7,685 bases of DNA, taken from assembly GCA_947174225.1 (NCBI GenBank), contig CAMWIF010000116.1, forward strand, positions 1 through 7,685, read 5' to 3'. The first letter of the stretch is position 1; each line of letters begins with the position of its first letter. The translations under genes and the position numbers were made by a program. Shown here piece after piece: positions 1-6,688 of this stretch. This stretch comes from an uncultured Porphyromonadaceae bacterium. GTDB taxonomy: Bacteria; Bacteroidota; Bacteroidia; Bacteroidales; Muribaculaceae. A model generated the notes under the pieces. It was not told where the DNA came from. It did no database searches and was given only the letters and a program-made list of their open reading frames with translations.

Positions 1-55
1 TGGTCTCTTTAAGCTCTCCGAAGCCCAATACCTCAACGCCACCGGCCGCCTCTAA
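1..55 (+). CDS. C-terminal tail of an unidentified upstream gene (5' end outside window)
   Basis: Reading from base 2 gives 17 sense codons and a TAA stop at 53-55; the peptide ends in LSEAQYLNATGRL. Codon third positions are mostly C, as in the good genes of this window, and the stop is followed about 50 bases later by a strong terminator-like hairpin, which fits a gene end. The tail is too short for me to assign a family. An alternative frame (from base 3) stays open to about base 84 but gives a Pro/Ser/Thr-rich peptide that looks less natural. Confidence 0.45.
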   Translation, partial: GLFKLSEAQYLNATGRL

Positions 56-106
56 CCCCACCCTTAGTCCTAATTGGCTATAAAGATAGAAATTAATCAA
101 CTTTTA

Positions 107-164
107 GAGAAGACCCGATTTTATTTCCACAGAGAGGTAACATCGGGTCTTCTCATATATTTTT
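107..164 (+). terminator. Hairpin terminator after the upstream gene
   Basis: A perfect 13-base inverted repeat (GAGAAGACCCGAT at 107-119, its complement at 142-154) encloses a 22-base loop and is followed by an A/T-rich stretch with a T run at 160-164. It lies just downstream of the stop at 53-55 and 170 bases before the next start, so it most likely ends transcription of the upstream gene and insulates the fimbrial unit. The long loop is not typical of an intrinsic terminator, so a processing or regulatory hairpin is possible. Confidence 0.65.
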
Positions 165-311
165 ATCCTGAATAACCCTATCCTTTGCCTTTCGCATTCT
201 TAGATTAAGAAAAAAGGCTGCTTAGTTTGTTTATATTTCAAACCCTTGTTAAGGTGAGCCTTTTTCTACGGTAAGCCAATCCTTATCAAAGCACACCATT
301 TTAAAGAGAGG
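165..311 (+). other. Upstream region of the first fimbrial unit; no clear promoter
   Basis: This A/T-rich stretch must hold the promoter of the DUF3575-DUF5119 unit if the hairpin at 107-154 terminates transcription. I looked for the Bacteroides pattern (TTTG or TTG near -33, TAnnTTTG near -7). TATATTTC at 232-239 resembles the -7 element but has no TTTG at the right distance upstream, and TTTG at 184-187 and 226-229 has no matching partner. I see no reading frame, RNA gene or inverted repeat pair that would flag an invertible promoter. Confidence 0.4.
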
Positions 312-332
312 GAAAAATACGATTCTATAACT
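312..332 (+). promoter_or_regulatory. Leader motif shared with the fimbrillin gene at 2761
   Basis: The bases before the DUF3575 start read GAAAAATACGATT, then CT, then ATAACT. The same string, with T changed to C once and without the CT, precedes the fimbrillin start at 2742-2760. The motif ends at or within 2 bases of the ATG, so it is more likely part of a translation start region or mRNA leader than a promoter. Neither copy contains a Shine-Dalgarno sequence; A-rich starts are usual in Bacteroidota. Confidence 0.5.
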
Positions 333-334
333 AT

Positions 335-1621
335 ATGATGCGGTCTATGAAAAACATTCTTCGACATTCCTTTTTGTTGTCTATGATATGCTTTACCTCG
401 ATTCTTTCACACGCTTCGGGTAAAGATAATGACACTCTTATCCTTGACTTTCCACAAGGTAAAGCCGCCATTTACCCCGATTTTAAAGATAATGACTCTA
501 CACTGCGCAGAATACACCAAATCACTGAGGAACTACATAATCCTGACTCGCTCGCTCAATTACGCCATATAAGAGTCATAGGTGCCGCTTCTCCCGAAGG
601 ATCGGTGGCTATAAACCGCAGTCTGTCGCAAAAACGCGCCGATAATATCTTTGACTATCTTTCCAGGGGCATTCAGATTCCGGATTCTATCACATCCTTC
701 ACTTTCTTAGGACGCGATTGGGAGGGTCTCAAGAAACTTGTGGAAAATGACCCGGCTATCCCTTACCGTGATGAGACCCTTACTCTTATAGATGAGATAA
801 TTGCCAATCATCCGAATCAGAGTGAAAACGATAATCTTCTTCATCTTCAACAGCTGCGTGAAGGTGTCCCCTATAAGTATATGTATACTCATCTTTTCCC
901 GGCATTGAGAGCCTCTACATTGCTCTTTGAATACTATCCCTCAATTCCACGAATCAATGTTGCTGATTTTCCGATAACTCTAAGTACTATCCCCGTTTTC
1001 AACGAGATCACAACGGTTTCTGACGAAACAGCAGTATGTAGACAATGCGGCAAGCCATTCTATATGGATTTACGCACCAATCTACTGTTTGATGCGCTTC
1101 TCCTACCGAATATAGGAGCGGAATTCTACGTTGGTAAGAATCTCTCGATTATAGCCAACTGGATGTACGGCTGGTGGGACAAAAACAGTCTTCACCGTTA
1201 TTGGCGTGCATACGGTGGAGACCTTGGTCTTAGGTGGTGGCTCGGAAAAAAAGCTCACGAAAAACCGCTTACCGGTCATCATATAGGAGTATATGCAGGA
1301 GTGGTAACCTACGACTTTGAATTTGGAGGCAAAGGTTATATGGGCGGTCGTCCCTCCCATAATCTATGGGACAGATGTAACATTATAGCAGGCGTGGAAT
1401 ATGGTTACTCATTGCCGGTGGCGCGTCGTCTAAATATCGATTTCACAATCGGTATAGGGTATCTTGGGGGTAAGCTAATTCAATATGTTCCCGAAGACAA
1501 ACATTATGTATGGCAGAAGACCGAGCATCTACATTGGTTTGGTCCGACGAAAGCTGAAATATCACTTGTCTGGCTGATTGGCTGCAACAATTATAATGCA
1601 AAGAAAGGAGGCAACCGATGA
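335..1621 (+). CDS. DUF3575 family outer-membrane protein with OmpA-like N-terminal domain
   Basis: A 428-residue protein with a signal peptide (hydrophobic residues 13-24, probable signal peptidase I cleavage after SHA at 25-27). Residues about 40-195 look like an OmpA-type fold: A85-S-P-E-G-S followed by N, LS and RA is the signature found in OmpA-like domains of Bacteroidales fimbrial loci. Residues about 243-428 match DUF3575: alternating aromatic strands (LRTNLLFDALLLPNIGAEF, then NWMYGWW, RWWLG, GVEYGYSLP) typical of a small outer-membrane beta-barrel. A C235-x2-C238 pair sits in the linker. The gene overlaps the DUF5119 gene by 4 bases, so the two are co-expressed. DUF3575 genes commonly neighbour fimbrillin genes; an anchoring or assembly role is inference. 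ATG codons at 335, 338 and 347 are all possible starts; 335 follows the shared leader most closely. Confidence 0.85.
   Translation: MMRSMKNILRHSFLLSMICFTSILSHASGKDNDTLILDFPQGKAAIYPDFKDNDSTLRRIHQITEELHNPDSLAQLRHIRVIGAASPEGSVAINRSLSQKRADNIFDYLSRGIQIPDSITSFTFLGRDWEGLKKLVENDPAIPYRDETLTLIDEIIANHPNQSENDNLLHLQQLREGVPYKYMYTHLFPALRASTLLFEYYPSIPRINVADFPITLSTIPVFNEITTVSDETAVCRQCGKPFYMDLRTNLLFDALLLPNIGAEFYVGKNLSIIANWMYGWWDKNSLHRYWRAYGGDLGLRWWLGKKAHEKPLTGHHIGVYAGVVTYDFEFGGKGYMGGRPSHNLWDRCNIIAGVEYGYSLPVARRLNIDFTIGIGYLGGKLIQYVPEDKHYVWQKTEHLHWFGPTKAEISLVWLIGCNNYNAKKGGNR
1604..1611 (+). promoter_or_regulatory. Shine-Dalgarno-like AAAGGAGG before the DUF5119 start
   Basis: AAAGGAGG ends 6 bases before the ATG at 1618, an ideal Shine-Dalgarno spacing, inside the last codons of the DUF3575 gene. 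No other gene start in the window has one. Bacteroidota ribosomes are known to make little use of this signal, so it may simply reflect the Lys-Gly-Gly codons; alternatively it helps ribosomes reinitiate at the ATGA overlap. Confidence 0.45.
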
Positions 1622-2583
1622 AACCTTTTAAACTCACTTCAAGCTCTCTTCTCCTCACATCCTTTTTGGTCGGTTTCTCATCCTGCAACCACAAAGACCT
1701 CTGTTTCGATCATATGCACGAGATAGAGACCGAGGTAGTGTTTGACTGGCAGAAGTCGCCTGACGCCAATCCGGCTTCGATGGCAGTGGTCATGTTCGAC
1801 CGTGATCTTGTCAAGGATCCCATACGTTACATTTTCTCCGGCAGAGATGGTGGGACAATCGACCTTCCATTCGGGCAATATGACGCTATCGCGCTCAATG
1901 CCGACCTCAACGACTGGGCATACTTCAGGAATCAACCCGATATTGAATCTGTTGAACTCTATACTCACGATGCCGAGCGGCTGCAAGCCTATCAGCTTAT
2001 GCCTGAGGCAGTACCAAAAGTGAGAGGTACCGAGGATGAACGTATGGCTGAAACACCGGGTATGGCGTGGAGTACCCGTACCGACAGCGTAACCCTCGAC
2101 GCAGACGATACACATAAGGTAATCACACTTTATCCCGAAGAGATTGTATGCCATTATTCAGTAGAAATTCTCGACGTGGAGAATCTTGAGAACGCACGCG
2201 GGGAAGTAATCGACGGCACTCTCTCAGGGTTGGCAGAGGGATTTCTACACGGCAAGAAGTGCGCTACAGACCATCTGGTGACAATGCCATTCACTCTGGC
2301 AATATCCGAGGATAACACTGAGCTGAAAGGTCAATTCCTTACCTTCGGAGAATGTCCCCATAATAACGCTCCGCATATCCTGACCATCTATCTATTCCTT
2401 TCCGACGGCTCAAAGTGGTATTATTCGTTTGATGTCACCGACCAAGTACACAATGCTCCTGATCCCCGTCACGTGAATATAGTAGTTCACGGTCTGGTAT
2501 TGCCCCGTCCTCTCCAGAGCGATGCCGGACTCCATCCTGATGTCAATGATTGGCAGACTGAAACCGTAGACATAACCATGTAA
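1618..2583 (+). CDS. DUF5119 domain lipoprotein of fimbrial operon (FimB/Mfa2-like role)
   Basis: A 321-residue lipoprotein: hydrophobic signal (residues 8-20) and lipobox ending at C23 (GFSSC). The mature part follows the DUF5119 pattern: HKDLCFDH at 25-32 then VVFDWQKSPDANP, an early strand with MAVVMFD, GGTIDLPFGQYDAIALN, the EETPGM-like AETPGMAW, LSGLAEGF, a FxTFGEC strand, YYSFDVTDQV, and the closing NDWQTETVDITM. Length is normal for the family (about 300 residues). The start at 1618 overlaps the previous stop (ATGA), implying translational coupling. DUF5119 has no proven biochemical function; it recurs in Bacteroidales fimbrial operons in the place where FimB/Mfa2 anchor-type proteins sit, and a cell-surface anchor or assembly role is inference. 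It could be annotated as FimB/Mfa2 family by some pipelines. Confidence 0.82.
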   Translation: MKPFKLTSSSLLLTSFLVGFSSCNHKDLCFDHMHEIETEVVFDWQKSPDANPASMAVVMFDRDLVKDPIRYIFSGRDGGTIDLPFGQYDAIALNADLNDWAYFRNQPDIESVELYTHDAERLQAYQLMPEAVPKVRGTEDERMAETPGMAWSTRTDSVTLDADDTHKVITLYPEEIVCHYSVEILDVENLENARGEVIDGTLSGLAEGFLHGKKCATDHLVTMPFTLAISEDNTELKGQFLTFGECPHNNAPHILTIYLFLSDGSKWYYSFDVTDQVHNAPDPRHVNIVVHGLVLPRPLQSDAGLHPDVNDWQTETVDITM

Positions 2584-2626
2584 TCTTTATGCCTACGCTG
2601 CTTCAAGATAAGCCTAAATATTTACT

Positions 2627-2659
2627 AATTGCCACCGTATTTTGCGAGTGGCAATTTTT
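2627..2659 (+). terminator. Intrinsic terminator between DUF5119 and fimbrillin genes
   Basis: A perfect 9-base stem (AATTGCCAC at 2627-2635, complement at 2648-2656) with a 12-base loop runs directly into a T run (2655-2659). It begins 43 bases after the DUF5119 stop. It should end most transcripts of the DUF3575-DUF5119 unit, which means the fimbrillin gene at 2761 needs its own promoter between about 2660 and 2740. Confidence 0.75.
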
Positions 2660-2685
2660 ATTCTGTTAAAATTAAACTTTCCGTG

Positions 2686-2701
2686 AACTCTTAGCAGAGT
2701 T
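2686..2701. promoter_or_regulatory. Short palindrome upstream of the fimbrillin gene
   Basis: AACTCT-TAGC-AGAGTT is a perfect 6-base inverted repeat around a 4-base centre, about 60 bases before the fimbrillin ATG and in the interval that should contain its promoter. It could be a regulator binding site or a small hairpin. No Bacteroides-type TAnnTTTG element is evident nearby, and a repeat this short can arise by chance. Confidence 0.25.
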
Positions 2702-2741
2702 ATGTAGTTATATTAGTAAAATTAATCAATCTTAAGTATAA

Positions 2742-2760
2742 GAAAAACACGATTATAACT
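2742..2760 (+). promoter_or_regulatory. Leader motif shared with the DUF3575 gene
   Basis: GAAAAACACGATTATAACT lies directly against the fimbrillin ATG and matches the leader at 312-332 except for one substitution and a 2-base gap. The same AACT also ends at the ATG of the long fimbrillin gene (3908-3911), but the rest of the motif is absent there. There is no Shine-Dalgarno sequence; the position suggests a role in translation start or mRNA stability. Confidence 0.5.
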
Positions 2761-3810
2761 ATGAAAACATCTCCACTATTTTTATTAGGTCTCTCCGTCC
2801 TCGCTCTTGCTTCTTGCACTGAAGAAGAACACGAAAGTATTAACCCAAATATCAGTAAAGGCAACGCTATCGGTTTCCGTCCGGCTATGGGCACACGTGC
2901 CACCGAGACCACCAATGCCAACCTTTCTGAAATCACAGTTTCGGCATTCCTGAATAACCAGCCGTTCTTTAATAATCTACCATTCACTAAAGGATCCGAC
3001 AACTTCTTTACCTCCGATCCGGAATATTATTGGCCTGGTGATGACAGTGAAATTACATTTTACGCTTATTCTCCGACAGCTCCAGGCGGCACATTAACTC
3101 TTACCCCCGACACTAAAAATCTTACAGACTTTTCACCGGCATCGAATATCGCCGATCAGGTCGATTTCATAACCACAGATGCTGTCACCGGTAAAAAATC
3201 AGCTAACGAGGCATCAGGTCTGGAGCTGACCTTTGATCACCGTCTCTCACAGATTGAGATTCAAGCCAAGGCTGACAATGAAGCTTATGAGTTCCAAGTT
3301 TCAGGTATACGCATCGGTCAACCGATTTCAAAGGGAAGTTTTGATTTCGCCTCCAACGGTTGGACCCTCGACACTGACAAGGCTATATATGAAGAAACCT
3401 ACTCCACTCCGAAAAAACTTTCTGCCGATGCCGTAAACATTATGGGTGAAGGTGGCAACGCGATGCTTATTCCGCAGCAGCTTACAGCTTGGGATCCCCA
3501 GAACGACGCAAGCAACACATCTGCCGGAGCATATCTTTCCGTTAAACTTCAAATCAATACGGTTGCAGGTGCTCAGGTCTATCCATTCCCCAGCAATGCA
3601 GATTGCGTTTGGGCAGCAATCCCTATCAACACTAATTGGGAACCGGGTAAGAAATATGTCTACGTGCTCGACTTCTCACACGGCGGTGGTTATGTAGATC
3701 CTAACGACCCGATACCCGGTGACCCGATCTTTGGCGGCCCGATAAAATTCACCGTTGATGTCACCAGTTGGGAATCAAGTACACAGGACACACCGATGCA
3801 GACTTATTAA
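2761..3810 (+). CDS. Fimbrillin family lipoprotein, probable shaft subunit (Mfa1/FimA-like)
   Basis: A 349-residue lipoprotein precursor with a short signal peptide and lipobox LASC (C19). An arginine in GTRATE (around residues 44-49) is placed where fimbrillins are trimmed by an arginine-specific protease to expose the polymerisation groove. The family's landmarks follow in order: EYYWPGDDSEITFYAYSP from 88, LTFDHRLSQIEI from 156, a MLIPQQL strand from 235, W293-EPGKKYVYVLDF, and PIKFTVDVTSW from 327. The last strand probably donates to the next subunit. Three 5-residue repeats (DPIPG, DPIFG, GPIKF; 316-330) link the core to that strand. Size and simple two-lobed plan fit a major shaft subunit; that assignment, against a minor one, is inference. 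It is preceded by its own leader and a terminator, and followed by two hairpins before the long fimbrillin gene. Confidence 0.85.
   Translation: MKTSPLFLLGLSVLALASCTEEEHESINPNISKGNAIGFRPAMGTRATETTNANLSEITVSAFLNNQPFFNNLPFTKGSDNFFTSDPEYYWPGDDSEITFYAYSPTAPGGTLTLTPDTKNLTDFSPASNIADQVDFITTDAVTGKKSANEASGLELTFDHRLSQIEIQAKADNEAYEFQVSGIRIGQPISKGSFDFASNGWTLDTDKAIYEETYSTPKKLSADAVNIMGEGGNAMLIPQQLTAWDPQNDASNTSAGAYLSVKLQINTVAGAQVYPFPSNADCVWAAIPINTNWEPGKKYVYVLDFSHGGGYVDPNDPIPGDPIFGGPIKFTVDVTSWESSTQDTPMQTY
3706..3750 (+). repeat. Three imperfect 15-base tandem repeats in the fimbrillin gene
   Basis: Units start at 3706, 3721 and 3736. The first eight bases are GACCCGAT, GACCCGAT and GGCCCGAT; the remaining bases of each unit differ. 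They encode DPIPG, DPIFG and GPIKF, so a change in copy number would keep the reading frame. The repeat sits in the linker before the final strand. Similar Pro/Gly-rich stretches are common at this place in fimbrillins. Confidence 0.6.
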
Positions 3811-3832
3811 AATATCATAACTAACATACAGG

Positions 3833-3861
3833 CCGTAAGAGGTTGAATGTTCCTCTTACGG
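3833..3861 (+). terminator. First hairpin after the shaft subunit gene
   Basis: A perfect 10-base stem (CCGTAAGAGG at 3833-3842, complement at 3852-3861) encloses a 9-base loop, 22 bases after the fimbrillin stop; a G-T pair can extend it. No T run follows on the plus strand, so it is not a classic intrinsic terminator. It could be a partial terminator or protect the 3' end of the shaft mRNA from exonucleases, giving more shaft than tip transcript. Confidence 0.5.
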
Positions 3862-3871
3862 TCACCAATAA

Positions 3872-3894
3872 AATCCCTCCCTGCCGGAGGGATT
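3872..3894. terminator. Second hairpin, just before the long fimbrillin gene
   Basis: AATCCCTCC (3872-3880) and its exact complement (3886-3894) form a tight 9-base stem with a 5-base loop, 17 bases before the ATG at 3912. On the plus strand it is followed by ATTAAT rather than a T run; on the minus strand the stem is followed by TTATT, so it would work better as a minus-strand terminator. On the plus strand it may attenuate transcription or hinder ribosome loading on the downstream gene. Confidence 0.45.
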
Positions 3895-3911
3895 AATTAA
3901 ATCAAAAAACT

Positions 3912-6682
3912 ATGATTGACTTTCGATTCCACTCCCATAGATCCATTATGCTCCTCCTCTCAGCGTTATGTATAACTCTGAGTTTCTCTTCCTGCTCTGA
4001 TGATGATTCTCCTTTTCAAGACAAAGATATGAGCAACGGTCAGAAAGAGATTGTGTTTTCTGTAAGTACCTCTTCCGATTGGAATAACGGCACAAGGACA
4101 CATACCTCTCCATCTGTTACCCGTAGTTCTTCTTCAGATGATTATTTACCGACAGTTACTCTTACCTCTTCTTACAATCAAACCTTTATCTTATTCCGGA
4201 GGTAAGAGATGGAATCGACCTTTCCTCAAAATATTCGGAAGCGGCACTAAAATCTTCTGAAACTACCCGAAAATACTCTGCGCCTACCCGCTCGTCACTG
4301 ACAACCAATGAAACCATCGGTTCTTTCGGTGTATTTGCTTCGCTTCATCCAAACAATTCTTCTTCCGACGCTTTCAAGCCTGATTATATGTATAATGTCG
4401 AAGTCACCAAGACTGACGACAATAGTTGGGCACCGAAAGCAGAATATCTTTGGCCAAATGAAGCAACTCTACATATCAACGCCTACTCACCATACTCCTC
4501 AACAGAAACTCTGAATAGCTCAGAAAAGGCACTGAATAATTCGGAAGGCATCACCTCTCTCCCATCAGCAGATGAGACAGGCAACCTTTCAATCTCATGG
4601 GTGACACCATCAGATGTAGCTAATCAGCAAGATCTGTTGTGGGCAGTTCCCAAAGACGCATCTGCCTCACCTTGTGACCTCACATTCAATCACGCTCTTA
4701 CAGCCATTAGATTCGTCACCGGCTCCGAGATGATTCCTTGTACTATTAAAAAAATTGAGATAACTAATGTTTTGTCTTCCGGCTCACTCAATATAGAGAC
4801 AGGTGAATGGACACCTAACGATGCTATTGAAAGTTATTCCGTCACTCCGAATATTGCGCTTGAAGCAGTTGCCGGAGAGGCATACGTCGCTGCCGGCACA
4901 GCCATCACGTCTGATGCCGAAACATTCCTTTTGTTACCGCAGACTCTTACAGGAAACTCTGAAATCATACTTACAATCGAAAGCAACGGCACAGAGTCCA
5001 ACTTCAACGCCTCACTGGAAAATCAGATATGGACAGCCGGAAAGACCGTCATTTACCGACTGTCGGCAAATCCAGTGTCAGACTCCCTTATCCTCGACAT
5101 CCTTGATGCAAATGGGAACCCGGTTACAGAGTTGAAATCGCACTATACCGGCGACACGATACGATATTCTGTCAGCAGTCATTATACCACCACTACCGGC
5201 GGCCAATCTAATTCAAAAAATATTCCGTGGAAAGCAGAATTTATCGACGATGACGGAAACATAATAGAGCGTCCCCAATGGATTACCGCCTTCTCTACGG
5301 AGGGCAACGGCGATATTGCTTGTAAAGCACCGACGGTGTTGCAAGAACCTGTGTTTGCCGCTATGAGTGACGAGACACGTAAACTACGCGATGCAGCCGA
5401 TATAAATTCCACTTCCGGTTATACTCCCTATAATCTCTCCAACTCTACCGGTGCTCCAACTGTAGAGAACACTGCCAATTGCTATGTAGTAAGCGCTCCC
5501 GGTAAATATTCCCTACCCCTTGTCTATGGCAATGCGATAAAAGAGGGAGCTGCCAATACGTCAGCTTATAAGTGGGACACCCACACACGAAACGTATTGA
5601 AGACTTTCATTAATCATCTCGGCAACGACATTACAGACCCTTATATCTACAATAATTCCGGTTGTGAGCCTAAGGATGCTTATATGGTTTGGGAAGGAAG
5701 ACTTTGCCTCATCGGCAAGGTTGCCTTGTCAGAGGATAAACATAGCCTTCTTTTTGAGGTACCTGCCACCTATATTCGTCAAGGTAACGCCCTTCTTGCA
5801 GTGCGCGATAAAGATGGAAACATAATGTGGAGCTGGCAAATTTGGGTAACCCCCAATCAACCTGAAGAAGGTATGCGTGCCTTTTCCTACAATGGAAATG
5901 ACTACCATATCATGGCTCGTAATATTGGCGAGATTTCCGGTGGTGACGATACATATTTTGAGGCACAAGCCACAAAAGTCAGATTCACCCAGATCACAGA
6001 TGACAACCTGACTCCCAAATCAGTCATAATTGACATAAAACGTGATGACAAGCACGTCTACACACCTTTCTGTTATACTTTCTATCAGTGGGGACGCAAG
6101 GATCCTATCCTATCACGTTTCGACAGATACAGGGAATGGTATGATGCTGACCATAACGAGATAACAGAGATAAGGTCGGAGGCATGGTCATTATCTACTC
6201 TTGATAATAGTTATATTACTAAAAGTATCCTTAACCCTGACGTATTCTGGACTGCAAGCCATAATGATACCACTCCATATAATAACCTATGGAACATACA
6301 GTCTAACAATCATAACGGCGTGAAGTCTGTATATGATCCTTCCCCTTTAGGTTTTAAAATGCCGGGTGAGATGCTTAAAGCGTTTGCTCTTGACAGTAAA
6401 GAATATGACTATACATATGTAGACACTAACGTTGATTTTCCCGGATTTTCATTCACGTTGCCCGACGGTGATTTATATTTCGCGTTGTTAGGCTACCGTG
6501 CCGGCACAACAGCAGGAGAAAACGGGGTCTTGACCAATGGATCAATATGGTCAAACATACTCAATAACAGCCGTAATGAAGCACGTTGTTTCCAGATATT
6601 AGCCGGGAACAATATCAACACACAATTCACGACCGACCCGCTTTTGCATGCATTCGGTGTTCGACCTATTAAAGATGAATAA
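3912..6682 (+). pseudogene. Long fimbrillin-family lipoprotein, probable tip adhesin, split by a one-base frameshift
   Basis: The N-terminus (3912-4205) is a lipoprotein signal ending SFSSC and a Ser/Thr-rich stretch; it stops at 4203. The next frame (-1) is open from 4142 to 6682 and carries the rest. One extra base near 4183-4187 joins them as NQT-LYLIPEVRDGI, an LYL strand usual at this point in large fimbrillins, giving 923 residues. Reconstructed order: FGVFA and YLWPNEATLHINAYSP, LTFNHALTAIRF from 257, FLLLPQTL from 339, W374-TAGKTVIYRLS (end of the fimbrillin core), a second beta-rich region with TANCYVVSAPGKYSLPLVYGN from 521, then a C-terminal domain with MARNIG (668), YQWGRKDPI (725) and YDPSPLGFKMP (808), resembling Fibrobacter major-paralogous (Fib_succ_major) domains. 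Large size and the extra domain suggest a tip or minor adhesive subunit (inference). A start at 3948 is an alternative. An internal ATG at 4388 would lack any export signal. As written the gene is inactive unless the frameshift is a sequence error. Confidence 0.8.
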
Positions 6683-6688
6683 AGTATT

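Noticed and set aside
226..239. Bacteroides-type promoter (TTTG at 226 and TATATTTC at 232)
   Set aside because: The two elements are only 2 bases apart instead of about 19-21, so they cannot be the -33 and -7 boxes of one promoter.
165..334. Invertible promoter of the kind that phase-varies surface genes in Bacteroides
   Set aside because: No pair of matching inverted repeats flanks the region, and no recombinase gene is in the window.
1678..2154. 158-codon open frame on the minus strand inside the DUF5119 gene
   Set aside because: It lies antisense to a well-supported gene, its protein shows no recognisable family pattern, and it follows the codon structure of the sense gene.
2665..2727. 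Direct repeat TAAAATTAA at 2667 and 2717
   Set aside because: Nine A/T bases repeated within an A/T-rich intergenic region are likely to recur by chance.
4180..4205. Programmed -1 ribosomal frameshift to explain the split fimbrillin gene
   Set aside because: The bases around the junction (ACC TTT ATC in the upstream frame) do not form an X XXY YYZ slippery heptamer, and I see no stable downstream hairpin. A one-base mutation or sequence error is simpler.
4388..6682. The downstream frame as an independent gene starting at the ATG at 4388
   Set aside because: The same frame is open back to 4142 and encodes fimbrillin-like sequence before the ATG (FGVFA and the region leading to YMYNVEV); a start at 4388 would remove the export signal and the beginning of the fold.
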